From an uncultured Corynebacterium sp. (GTDB lineage: Bacteria > Actinomycetota > Actinomycetes > Mycobacteriales > Mycobacteriaceae), in assembly GCF_946998835.1 (NCBI RefSeq), contig NZ_CAMQAZ010000006.1:47417-111416 (forward strand): a stretch of DNA of 64,000 nt, read 5' to 3'. Positions 7,927-14,804 of this stretch are shown here, piece after piece. Made by a program: the position numbers and the translations under genes. The notes beneath the pieces are model-generated. The model did not search any database. It saw only the letters and a list, made by a program, of their open reading frames with translations, and was not told where the DNA came from. Each line of letters opens with the position of its first letter. The first letter of the stretch is position 1.

Positions 7927-8404
7927 AGTCGTTCCTTTCGTCCTTCATGAATGCAATCCAATGGGTCTTGCTGGCACGCCCCGATCGGTGCCCATACAGG
8001 GGCTTGGCGTCGGTCAGTGCCAGCACCTCGCTGACGGGGATCTGGTACTCGTTCCACTTGAAGATCAGCGTCCCGCCGGGGCGGAGCACGCGGAAACACT
8101 CGGAGAACCCGGCGGCGAGGTCATCGCGCCACGTCGGAAAAAGTGCGCCGTACTTCACGCGGGTCCACGAGGTTTCGCCGAGGCGCTTGAGGTGCGGCGG
8201 GTCGAAGACGACGTGGGAGAACTGCTCGTCGGGGAACGGCAGGTTCCGGAAGTCGGCCTGGACGTCGGGGCGGACGGTGACGGTCCGACCGTCGCAGACC
8301 TCCGTGGACTCGACGCGTTCGTCGACGAACAGCGCGCGGGCGTCGTCCGGGTCGAACCACATCATGCGGGAGCCGCACGTCACGTCGAGGACGGGCGCGG
8401 TCAC
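7913..8404 (-). CDS. SAM-dependent DNA methyltransferase, small DPPH-type phage family
   Basis: A 163-aa protein starting at GTG with AGGAG upstream. Motifs visible: VLDVTCGSRMMWFDP (SAM-binding region with a Cys-Gly-Ser-Arg-Met core), VVFDPPHLKRLG (catalytic DPPH in place of DPPY/NPPY) and FRVLRPGGTLIFKW. Phages often encode this compact family; the target base is not established from sequence. No restriction endonuclease is adjacent, so it is an orphan enzyme, likely for host-restriction evasion or regulation. Confidence 0.8.
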   Translation of the reverse strand: MTAPVLDVTCGSRMMWFDPDDARALFVDERVESTEVCDGRTVTVRPDVQADFRNLPFPDEQFSHVVFDPPHLKRLGETSWTRVKYGALFPTWRDDLAAGFSECFRVLRPGGTLIFKWNEYQIPVSEVLALTDAKPLYGHRSGRASKTHWIAFMKDERNDYDRD

Positions 8405-8868
8405 TGGTCTTCTCCTAGTGGTTGTGGTGCGGTGACAAATCGGCGGACGATGTTTGCGTCGTAACCGTCGCGCCGCCAAGCGTCTCTGTGTTCCCGTGCG
8501 GTTTCGTAGGAACTCCACCCCACGCCGACGAGTTCCCCGTTTGGTATCTGCACCGCGTACTCGGTGGTCATTCCGGCGATCATTGCGGCCATGCCCGGGG
8601 CGGCTGCCATGAGTTCCGCGTCCTTCCGCATGTCGCCCATCTCCCCGATGTAGTCAAGGTCTTCGAATGGAAACTCCCCTTCGTGGTAGTCGAACCTGCA
8701 AATGCTAGCGGGGGCGTGTTCGCCGACCCAATAGGTGACAGCGAGGGTAGAAACTTCGCTGTACTGCTGTTCATAGCCAGATGTGCCGCCTTCCTGGCAT
8801 TCGTGATTAGCCTCCCGCGGGCCGGGTGTGGTGCCTTCGAGTAGTTTCCTGGCTTGTTCTGGTGTCAT
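8401..8868 (-). CDS. 155-aa hypothetical protein, ead/Ea22-like
   Basis: Begins MTPEQARKLLEGTTPGP and has KDAELMAAAPGMAAMIAGM in the middle. This combination (a helix ending in TPGPW-like residues, then D-A-x-L-x-A-AAP) is seen in Ea22-type early proteins of many phages, whose role is unknown. AGGAG precedes the chosen ATG; a longer frame start is not supported. Confidence 0.65.
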   Translation of the reverse strand: MTPEQARKLLEGTTPGPREANHECQEGGTSGYEQQYSEVSTLAVTYWVGEHAPASICRFDYHEGEFPFEDLDYIGEMGDMRKDAELMAAAPGMAAMIAGMTTEYAVQIPNGELVGVGWSSYETAREHRDAWRRDGYDANIVRRFVTAPQPLGEDQ

Positions 8869-8878
8869 TGGTGTTCTC

Positions 8879-9166
8879 CTAGTCGTCGTGTTCTTCTGGG
8901 GTTTCCCAGGGGCCGCAGCAGTTCTGTGACCATCGGTTGCAGGTGAGACATGGCCAATCGTCATTGATGGCTTTTTTGATGGCGTCGACTGCGGCCTGGC
9001 TTTTTTGCTTCATGTCGGAGCAGTAGATGACGGGGGCTGATTCTTTCTTGTAGCCGTTGGCAGCGAGCTTGGCACCAATTTTTTCCCACCTAGCGGCATC
9101 GGCTTCCATGGTCTCGACGACATGGTCCGCGGTCTCGATGTTGAGAGGGACTGTAATGGGGCTCAT
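8879..9166 (-). CDS. 95-aa hypothetical protein with C-terminal cysteine cluster
   Basis: The N-terminal half is helical and charged. The C-terminus, PCLTCNRWSQNCCGPW, has four Cys residues that could bind zinc. It is the first gene of a transcription unit because a CTATAG-type operator lies 27 bp upstream and the gap to ssb is 70 bp. Function unknown. Confidence 0.65.
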   Translation of the reverse strand: MSPITVPLNIETADHVVETMEADAARWEKIGAKLAANGYKKESAPVIYCSDMKQKSQAAVDAIKKAINDDWPCLTCNRWSQNCCGPWETPEEHDD

Positions 9167-9192
9167 TTTGAGTTCTCCTTTTTATGAGGTGC

Positions 9193-9206
9193 CTATAGTG
9201 CACTAT
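9193..9206. promoter_or_regulatory. CTATAG-type operator upstream of the 95-aa gene
   Basis: The 14-mer CTATAGTGCACTAT contains two half-sites 10 bp apart. It matches the elements near the repressor and lies in the ssb/95-aa intergenic gap. Confidence 0.55.
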
Positions 9207-9236
9207 TCAGTGTGATGGGTGTACGTGGGTGCGCCG

Positions 9237-9656
9237 CTAGAAGGGCGGCTCGTCGCTCTTAGTTGCTGCAGGCGAGGCTGCATTCCATGGGTCGGAGGAT
9301 TCCTGGCGTGGCGCTGTTTTACGCGCCCAGCGATATGAAGGGCCAATGTCGTCGACGAGCAGTTCGATGGTGTATCGCTTTTCGCCGGTCTTGGTTTCGT
9401 ACTGGCGCTGCTTTAATGCACCGTGGGCGATTACCCGGTCACCTTTGCGGAGCTTATCTTCGACTTCCTCTGCCTGCTCACGCCATACAGTGCACGGCAG
9501 GAAAATGGTGTCTCCGTCTTCCCAGCGTCCGTCGCGGTAGACGCGCTCGGCTTGCGCGATGCGGAAGTTTGCCACTGGGGTGCCGTTTTTGGTGTAGCTG
9601 AGTTCCGGGTCGCCGACTAGGTTGCCGATAATTGTTGTTTTGAGTTCTCCAGCCAT
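9237..9656 (-). CDS. ssb: Single-stranded DNA-binding protein
   Basis: A 139-aa OB-fold protein (MAGELKTTIIGNLVGDPELS, then VANFRIAQAER and the CTVWREQAEEV segment). It ends in DEPPF, the acidic tip used by bacterial SSBs to recruit partner proteins. It coats single strands during phage replication and the RecT-dependent recombination encoded further upstream. Length and motifs are normal for the family. Confidence 0.92.
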   Translation of the reverse strand: MAGELKTTIIGNLVGDPELSYTKNGTPVANFRIAQAERVYRDGRWEDGDTIFLPCTVWREQAEEVEDKLRKGDRVIAHGALKQRQYETKTGEKRYTIELLVDDIGPSYRWARKTAPRQESSDPWNAASPAATKSDEPPF

Positions 9657-9699
9657 GGGTGTTGTCCTTTTTCTCTAGAGTCGTGGTTTTTGCCGTGCT

Positions 9700-9810
9700 C
9701 TACAGCAGGGCGCAGATAGTAATCAGCATGAGGATTGCGCCACAGAAGATTGCATATGTACCGCATCCGAGCACTGGGGCATCGTCCGGGATGTGATTCG
9801 GGTCGGTCAT
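9700..9810 (-). CDS. 36-aa membrane peptide
   Basis: MTDPNHIPDDAPVLGCGTYA followed by one hydrophobic helix (IFCGAILMLITICALL). GGAGG lies 8 bases before the ATG and the start directly abuts the preceding stop. Too small for family assignment. Confidence 0.55.
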   Translation of the reverse strand: MTDPNHIPDDAPVLGCGTYAIFCGAILMLITICALL

Positions 9811-10104
9811 CTACTTGCCTCCGCTAATCATCAGCGCAATGTCATGGGCCTGCGTGGCCATGCCCATTGACACTGCGGACACGATGATTGCTGCGGCTGA
9901 GATGGCCGAGGTGATGCGAGCTTCGGTGGCGCTGATCGCTGGCGGGCCCGCCGGGCGGGATGCCCTGCGTCGAGGGTTGCGCTTGACCGGCTTCTTGTGT
10001 GGTGGGATGTAGCGCGGTTCGCGGTTTCGTGGGCGCGGCTTGGCGTCGATAACTCCGACGGCGTAGGCGAGATCAAGAGCGTCATGGGGGAGTCGGTTAG
10101 ACAT
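9811..10104 (-). CDS. 97-aa basic protein with C-terminal hydrophobic segment
   Basis: The middle is Arg/Lys/Pro-rich (PRPRNREPRYIPPHKKPVKR), suggesting nucleic-acid or membrane-surface contact. Residues 65-95 are hydrophobic and Ala/Ile-rich, a likely membrane span. It overlaps the next gene upstream by 8 bp. Function unknown. Confidence 0.6.
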   Translation of the reverse strand: MSNRLPHDALDLAYAVGVIDAKPRPRNREPRYIPPHKKPVKRNPRRRASRPAGPPAISATEARITSAISAAAIIVSAVSMGMATQAHDIALMISGGK

Positions 10105-10402
10105 TGTTGAATTCCTTAGTGGTCAAGTGTGTGCGGGGATTGGCGATGATGGCCTTGATGACGGTTGAGGAAATGCCGGCGGTTTCAGCAACTGCGATGG
10201 CTTCCCGAAGTTTTGCTTGAGCCTTGAGCGCGATATCGGCCCTTTCTCTGATGGTGAGGGGCTTGGTGTCAGTGTCGGGGATTTCTCCTCGGATGATGGC
10301 CATCCAGTGGGTGGAGAGTTCGTCGTCGAGTCGGATTAGGGCGTCGGTGTGGTCTGCGGAGGCTTTCCATAGGTTCGAGATAGCTGCTTGTGGGGTGCTC
10401 AT
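10097..10402 (-). CDS. 101-aa hypothetical helical protein
   Basis: Predominantly alpha-helical (ALIRLDDELSTHWMAIIRGE, RERADIALKAQAKLREAIAV). The ISSTVIKAIIANP stretch near the C-terminus could be a small HTH. No recognised family. Confidence 0.6.
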   Translation of the reverse strand: MSTPQAAISNLWKASADHTDALIRLDDELSTHWMAIIRGEIPDTDTKPLTIRERADIALKAQAKLREAIAVAETAGISSTVIKAIIANPRTHLTTKEFNNV

Positions 10403-10416
10403 GGTCTTGTGGTTTT

Positions 10417-10719
10417 CTATTCGGTTTCTTCCGCGATGATGGTGACCGTGATGGTGTTTACTGGCTCGCCTTCGTTGTAGACGTCGGTGATGTGTCCTGA
10501 GATAGTGATTTCAACGTAGCCGTCGTTTTCTGTCTCGCTGGATACTTCGAAGTCGTGGTGGGAGCCTTCGGCTTCGTTCCAGAATTCGATGGCATCGTCG
10601 ATTACTTCTTGGAGGGTGTGTCCGTTGGTGTCGAAGCTGAGGCTGTAGTCGATGCCGTTGATGTCGTATCCGGCATGAATTTTGTGCGTATCGGCGCTGA
10701 TTGTGGTGTAGGTGTTCAT
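10417..10719 (-). CDS. 100-aa hypothetical acidic beta-rich protein
   Basis: Strands such as YVEITISGHITDVY and TITVTIIAEETE alternate with acidic turns. An AAAGAAAGGG ribosome site precedes the ATG. It is the first gene after an intergenic region with three CTATAG-type elements, so it probably heads a repressor-controlled unit. Function unknown. Confidence 0.62.
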   Translation of the reverse strand: MNTYTTISADTHKIHAGYDINGIDYSLSFDTNGHTLQEVIDDAIEFWNEAEGSHHDFEVSSETENDGYVEITISGHITDVYNEGEPVNTITVTIIAEETE

Positions 10720-10740
10720 GTTGCCCTTTCTTTTAGTGTT

Positions 10741-10820
10741 CTATAGGTGACTATCTGGTTCCTCGTTTGCATGGCTCCAATAATCCCTAAAGAAGACTAT
10801 AGGGCACTATAGTGCACTAT
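10741..10820. promoter_or_regulatory. Three CTATAG-type operators in one intergenic gap
   Basis: One element (CTATAGGTGACTAT) lies 22 bp before the 100-aa gene. Two fused elements at 10797-10820 give half-sites CTATAG, CTATAG, CTAT at an exact 10-bp period. The 102-bp gap holds nothing else and separates two minus-strand gene groups. Confidence 0.6.
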
Positions 10821-10821
10821 G

Positions 10822-11136
10822 TCAATTCTTTTCCATCACCCTGTACGCAACCCGCAGTGCCTCCGCCTCACGAGCCTGAGCTTGCATGCGCGCCACCCGC
10901 TCAGCGGCGAATGCAATCATCACCTGCACCTCAATCCGTGCCCGAATTCTTTTCACGTGACGCCTCGTGCATCCCAGCATCGCGCCGATGATGTCCGATG
11001 AATACCCGCGCGCAGTCAAATCCGCGACCACCCACTGCGCCTCAACTCGCTCCAACCCCGATAAAACCCGACGCCCCGACAAAACCTCTTCCGTGAGCGC
11101 CGGGTCGGGCTCCCATCTCGCTTCGTAGTCAACCAC
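10822..11136 (-). CDS. 104-aa HTH protein
   Basis: The region WVVADLTARGYSSDIIGAML-GCTRRHVKRIRA (about residues 34-66) has the length and spacing of a helix-turn-helix of the sigma/transposase type. The remaining C-terminus is a charged helix. It follows the next gene with one shared base (the A of the overlapping stop and start). Possibly a late-gene regulator; not assigned to a named family. Confidence 0.65.
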   Translation of the reverse strand: MVDYEARWEPDPALTEEVLSGRRVLSGLERVEAQWVVADLTARGYSSDIIGAMLGCTRRHVKRIRARIEVQVMIAFAAERVARMQAQAREAEALRVAYRVMEKN

Positions 11137-11588
11137 TAGCTACCGCCATTAATCTCGGCTTGCGCATCCTGAAGGGCCTGCGCTCGGGCAAGCTCCATGA
11201 TCTTCGCTGCCGTCCCGTCAAGGTCCACGTCCATCGTTGAGGCGACCTCTAGCTGCTGCGGCGCATCTAAACCGAGCAGCTTCGCGCGCCGGTCGATGAT
11301 TTTCACGGACCGGTCGATCGCAGCTAGGTCGCCAGCCAGTGCCGCCGTCCAGCATGAACGCTGCAGGCGGTCGAGACGTGCAACTTCGATTGAGCGCAGC
11401 TGGCTGCGCTCCTCAGCACAAATGTCACTCAATGCGCTTCGGATGCGCATTCGTGCTGCGCTTGTTCCGCAGCCCATTGCTTCGCCAATCTCGGCGTATG
11501 TCGCTCCGGCAAGGCGCAGCTGCAACGCCTTTTTTCGCTCCTCTTCGCGCTCCATCTGCTTACGCGTTTTTAACGGGTCGAAAACCAT
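11136..11588 (-). CDS. 150-aa HTH protein, candidate small terminase subunit
   Basis: LRLAGATYAEIGEAMGCGTS (about residues 24-43) is an HTH. It is followed by long helices and the GDLAAIDRSVKIIDRRAKLL-GLDAP segment, a signature found in small terminase-like and related DNA-binding phage proteins. Its distance from terL is unusual for a small terminase, so the alternative is an early regulator. The ATG with AGGTGG five bases upstream is preferred to the GTG three codons earlier. Confidence 0.6.
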   Translation of the reverse strand: MVFDPLKTRKQMEREEERKKALQLRLAGATYAEIGEAMGCGTSAARMRIRSALSDICAEERSQLRSIEVARLDRLQRSCWTAALAGDLAAIDRSVKIIDRRAKLLGLDAPQQLEVASTMDVDLDGTAAKIMELARAQALQDAQAEINGGS

Positions 11589-11597
11589 CTCAACCAC

Positions 11598-12881
11598 CTA
11601 TTCTTTTTCGCAAAAATCAATCTTCTGACCATCACGAACTGGCAACTCGCCAGTTAGATGCTGCCAACGACGGCAAATAACATCCACGTATCGTGGATCA
11701 AGTTCCACAAGGCGTGCCGCCCCCCCCAGTTTCTCTGCAGCAACAAGCGTCGACCCAGAACCTCCGAAGATATCCAAAACAATTCCGTGTTTAGGGAGGG
11801 AATTCCGCAGCATGGCAGTAATCAGCTCGATTGGCTTCATGGTCGGATGGTCACCATTTCTGGCGGGCTTATCAACTTCGAAAACAGTCGTCTGAGAATC
11901 GTCCCCAAACCACCTTTCACCGCCTCGTCCAAGGCGACCTTCGCCGTCGGGTGTGAACCCATACAGAATTGGCTCATGCCTGTAGTGGTAATCCGACCGG
12001 CCAAGCACCAGTGTCGGCTTTACCCAGACAAGATTCTGGCGAACAATCAGCCCTGCATCCCGCATTGACTGTTCAAAAGTTATTCTTTCTGTGTCGGCGT
12101 GCGCTATATAGACGGGTGCTCCATGTTTACTCGCCTCAACTAATGTCTGGAATGCATCGTGCAGTAATGCACTCAACCCCTTTGAGCCGTCATTTTGGAT
12201 TGTTAGTGCATCTTTCGTTTTTCCCACGTAGCTAACGCCATAAGGTGGATCTGTCCAAATGCAGTCCGCGAGCCCATCGTAGACAAGTCTGTCTATTATC
12301 TGTTGTGAGTCAGTTGAGTCGCCACACAGGACGCGATGATGCCCGAGCTCGAAAACATCTCCAAGTCGTGAAATCGGAGGGGTTGACTCGTCAGGTGTCG
12401 CGTCGAAATCCTCCTCGACAAAGCTTTCCGAAGCGCTCATGGAATCGAGTTCTCCAGCCAACTCGGCTAGGTCGTCGTAGCCATAGCCAGTTCCATCAAG
12501 GTCATGGTCGATTGATTCTAGGAGGTCGAACAACGTTTGATTGTCATAGTCGCCGAGGTCAGCCGTGCGGTTATCTGCGAGAACAATGCGGTTCGCCCGG
12601 TCGTTATCAACATCCACGATCCAGCAGTCAACCTGCCGGTACTCTGCACTATCTGGGTTCTGCTCTGTCAACAATCGCATCGCCTTTAGCGTGTGATTCC
12701 CGGCGAGAACCTCCATCGGCCGATTCGTGTACGTGCCGCGATTGACTACGATTGGCTTATATAGCCCATTCGCAGCGATACTAGCTGCGATTTCTGTTAC
12801 GTTTCCGCGCCGTGGGTTCTTGTGAAAGTTATTGAGTTTGTCGATACGGATTGTCTCTGGTGTTCCGATTCCAGCTGTCAT
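11598..12881 (-). CDS. ParB-like nuclease domain / DNA methyltransferase fusion
   Basis: A 427-aa two-domain enzyme. The N-terminal ParB/Sulfiredoxin-like domain (about residues 5-125) shows RIDKLNNFHKNPRRG, GLYKPIVVNRG and VLAGNHTLKAMRL. The C-terminal domain has catalytic TDPPYGVSY (about residue 210) before the SAM motif DIFGGSGSTLVAAEKLG (about residue 370), the order of beta-class methyltransferases. DPPY suggests N6-adenine methylation. Phages use such enzymes to mark their DNA. A CTATAG operator lies just upstream. ATG is preferred to the TTG four codons upstream. Confidence 0.85.
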   Translation of the reverse strand: MTAGIGTPETIRIDKLNNFHKNPRRGNVTEIAASIAANGLYKPIVVNRGTYTNRPMEVLAGNHTLKAMRLLTEQNPDSAEYRQVDCWIVDVDNDRANRIVLADNRTADLGDYDNQTLFDLLESIDHDLDGTGYGYDDLAELAGELDSMSASESFVEEDFDATPDESTPPISRLGDVFELGHHRVLCGDSTDSQQIIDRLVYDGLADCIWTDPPYGVSYVGKTKDALTIQNDGSKGLSALLHDAFQTLVEASKHGAPVYIAHADTERITFEQSMRDAGLIVRQNLVWVKPTLVLGRSDYHYRHEPILYGFTPDGEGRLGRGGERWFGDDSQTTVFEVDKPARNGDHPTMKPIELITAMLRNSLPKHGIVLDIFGGSGSTLVAAEKLGGAARLVELDPRYVDVICRRWQHLTGELPVRDGQKIDFCEKE

Positions 12882-12904
12882 TATGTCGTCCAATCTGTAG
12901 TGCT

Positions 12905-12920
12905 CTATAGGTAACTATAG
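12905..12920. promoter_or_regulatory. CTATAG-type operator upstream of the ParB/methyltransferase gene
   Basis: CTATAGGTAACTATAG is two complete CTATAG half-sites at a 10-bp period, 24 bp before the ATG. Confidence 0.6.
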
Positions 12921-12924
12921 GTTT

Positions 12925-13305
12925 TTATGGTGAAACGGCTTCGATGGATACTCGCAGGCGAGCGTCAGTTTCATTCAAAGGCTCCTTGTGGGGCGTAATC
13001 GTCGGCATCCATTCAGTGACAAACGGCGGGCAATCGTCCGGTACGACACCCGCATCGACCAAGCCGTCCACGACCGCTTTTTGCGTCGGCATGAGGTTCG
13101 ACGGGTCGCGCCGTCGCCTATCTCTCGGCAGGTACTCCATGCGTACGACGATTCGCTCTAGCGGGGGTATCTTCGCTGACTTGGCTAGCAGGAATGCGTC
13201 GCGTCTTATTTGCCGCGTAATCCGCGCCTTCTGCGCCCAATGCAGACGTTGATTCGCCGATAATGGCGGCTTCGAATAGGGCAGTACCAGTGTCCATGTC
13301 GTCAC
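12925..13305 (-). CDS. rusA: RusA-family Holliday junction resolvase
   Basis: A 126-aa protein. It begins with TLVLPYSKPPLSANQRLHW and carries the acidic signature RDPSNLMPTQKAVVDGLVDA followed by GVVPDD, matching RusA metal-binding Asp residues. It resolves branched intermediates formed by the phage RecT system. GTG with GAGAGGA upstream and a 4-bp overlap with the preceding stop fixes the start; a longer frame adds an Arg-rich artefact. Confidence 0.82.
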   Translation of the reverse strand: MTTWTLVLPYSKPPLSANQRLHWAQKARITRQIRRDAFLLAKSAKIPPLERIVVRMEYLPRDRRRRDPSNLMPTQKAVVDGLVDAGVVPDDCPPFVTEWMPTITPHKEPLNETDARLRVSIEAVSP

Positions 13306-13685
13306 AGGTAGTCCTCTCGTTCTGGCTTGCGTGGGTAGTGGTCGCCCTCCGCCTCTGCGATGGCGCAGTCTTGCTCCCACCGGCGCATAGCGCGACGGAA
13401 CTCGCCCTCTGGCCCTGACTCCTCCGCTCGACGCTTCCGCGCCCATTTTGCGCCTTCTAGAATCAGCCCTGGGGTGGGGGTTCGCCCGAATGTGTCAGTA
13501 GCGAAGAACTCGAGGACTCCTGCTTCCAGCTCCTCCCAGGTGTATCCGCGTCCATCGAATACGAGGAACCATCCTGTTGCCATCATGTCGCTGGGGACAG
13601 GGAACCGTGGGTCGATGGTGTGGCACTGGCTGAGGATGCGGCGGACATGCGCTAGGTCCTCTGGAGTGATGCTTATGTGAGGCAT
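13302..13685 (-). CDS. 127-aa hypothetical replication-region protein
   Basis: Lies between the replication protein and RusA. Its layout (an N-terminal HTH-like helix, DPRFPVPSDMMATGWFLVF, TWEELEAGVLEFFATDTFGR, TPGLILEGAKWARKRRAEE, then a charged helix) resembles small actinophage replication accessory proteins that may act as helicase loaders. This is suggested by position rather than proven. Confidence 0.6.
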   Translation of the reverse strand: MPHISITPEDLAHVRRILSQCHTIDPRFPVPSDMMATGWFLVFDGRGYTWEELEAGVLEFFATDTFGRTPTPGLILEGAKWARKRRAEESGPEGEFRRAMRRWEQDCAIAEAEGDHYPRKPEREDYL

Positions 13686-14503
13686 GGTTTTTCCCCTCTC
13701 TCCGCCACGCTGTCGGCCTGTGGCGGTTCATGTGAGTAGATGACTATAGGTAACTCTTCTGTGGTGTGTGCGTGGCGTACAGGCGTGTTTGCGCCCCATG
13801 GGTCATATTCTCCATGGCTGTCGGTGATGTCCTGCGGCGCGTCGCCCCAGGCTTCTTCGTAGACACGGTCTCGTTCTCGCTCATCTTCGGCAAGGAACCG
13901 CAACGCGTTCGGGTGGCGTATGTCAGATCGGTGGTGCCACTGCGCGGCAGCCCGCTGGATCTGCGACTCGGTGAACCCCTCTGCCGCGAGTCGCGTAGCG
14001 ACCGTGGCGAGGGTTGTGGATGATTCTTCTCGCGCGCGCTGCATGCTTTTCTTTTTAGGTTTATTTTTTATCTTTTCTTTTTGTGTGCAACCGTTGCACC
14101 CCAAGGTGGAAATAGTTGCACCCCTGGGCATGCAATCATTGCACCCCTGGGACTTGCTAGAGGTGGCCTCATTGCACCCCTGGGCCGAGTTATCCACAGC
14201 CTCAGACTCCGGAGAATCAACCGGGATTCGCCACACAACTGGACGCCGGTTCGCTGGGATCGCAGACGCATACGCCTGCTCTCCGCGAATCAATAGACCA
14301 CGGGCCTCCAGCTTCTTGATCACTGTCGCAACCGTCCGCGCTGACACGCATGCGTGGCCCGCAATTGTCGCCTTCGACACCCACACGCTGTGGTCGGCAT
14401 CCGGGTTCGCGCGCCAGCACAGAAACTGAAACACTGCTACCTCCGATGGCGTTTCCAGCAAATGCACACGCTCCTGCATCCACGCCATTGCCTCAAAGCT
14501 CAC
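13673..14503 (-). CDS. Replication initiator with winged HTH, containing the phage origin
   Basis: A 276-aa protein. Residues about 18-80 form a winged HTH (EVAVFQFLCWRANPD, KATIAGHACVSARTVATVIK KLEARGLLI). A Cys-rich middle follows with repeated QGCN/LGCNGC units, produced by iterons in the DNA. A Lys-rich linker (KIKNKPKKK) comes next, then a helical C-terminus. By analogy with lambda O it would bind iterons within its own gene and recruit helicase. GTG with AAGGAAG is the best start; an upstream extension lacks support. Confidence 0.75.
   Translation of the reverse strand: MSFEAMAWMQERVHLLETPSEVAVFQFLCWRANPDADHSVWVSKATIAGHACVSARTVATVIKKLEARGLLIRGEQAYASAIPANRRPVVWRIPVDSPESEAVDNSAQGCNEATSSKSQGCNDCMPRGATISTLGCNGCTQKEKIKNKPKKKSMQRAREESSTTLATVATRLAAEGFTESQIQRAAAQWHHRSDIRHPNALRFLAEDERERDRVYEEAWGDAPQDITDSHGEYDPWGANTPVRHAHTTEELPIVIYSHEPPQADSVAERGEKPCLT
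13744..13757. promoter_or_regulatory. CTATAG-type element inside the 3' end of the replication gene
   Basis: CTATAGGTAACTCT matches 13 of 14 positions of the upstream ParB/methyltransferase operator. It lies 59 bp before the start of the 127-aa gene. Unlike most members, it overlaps coding sequence. Confidence 0.45.
14047..14198. other. Predicted phage replication origin (iterons, AT-rich tract, DnaA box)
   Basis: Inside the initiator gene. An AT-rich tract (14047-14082) adjoins four iterons starting at 14093, 14115, 14138 and 14171, the last three reading (g/a)TTGCACCCCTGGG and the first ending CCCAAGG. Iteron spacings are 22, 23 and 33 bp, about two, two and three helical turns. Two perfect small palindromes (GTGCAAC-c-GTTGCAC and TGCAAT-c-ATTGCA) overlap the iterons. 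A perfect DnaA box TTATCCACA is at 14190-14198. Origin function is inferred from this layout. Confidence 0.75.
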
Positions 14504-14804
14504 TCGTCTTCCTTCTTTTCCGTGTCTCTTGACCTGCGATGAAAACCAGCTTTGCGCGATTATGGGCTGCGTTTTTCCCATCCCGCAGGACAACGCCCGC
14601 TCGAATCACGCCGACGTCCTGGTATTCGATTGCGTCAAGGGCGCATTCTCGTTTTACCGGGCAGCCAGAGCACACGTGTGTCGCGTGGGTCTCAGCCAGC
14701 CGCGGAAAAAGTTTTCTGTTAGTGAACCGCTCGGCTGCGAGCCAATCAAGATCCCATTCCCGCGGGTCACAACCGACACACTGTGCTCGCTCTACCCATG
14801 TCAC
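14493..14804 (-). CDS. WhiB-family iron-sulfur transcription factor
   Basis: A 103-aa protein with five Cys residues at 9, 12, 45, 48 and 54; CSGCPVKREC gives the C-x2-C-x5-C part of the WhiB signature. GVIRAGV replaces the usual GVWGG turn, and a basic C-terminus (ETRKRRK) provides DNA contact. WhiB proteins are actinobacterial regulators with a 4Fe-4S cluster. Phage members can interfere with host WhiB control, as shown for the mycobacteriophage TM4 protein. It overlaps recT by 4 bp. Confidence 0.85.
   Translation of the reverse strand: MTWVERAQCVGCDPREWDLDWLAAERFTNRKLFPRLAETHATHVCSGCPVKRECALDAIEYQDVGVIRAGVVLRDGKNAAHNRAKLVFIAGQETRKRRKTSEL

Noticed and set aside
13302..13446. Longer start for the RusA gene
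   Set aside because: The extension is Arg/Gly-rich and overlaps the upstream gene; a GTG with a ribosome site gives normal RusA length.
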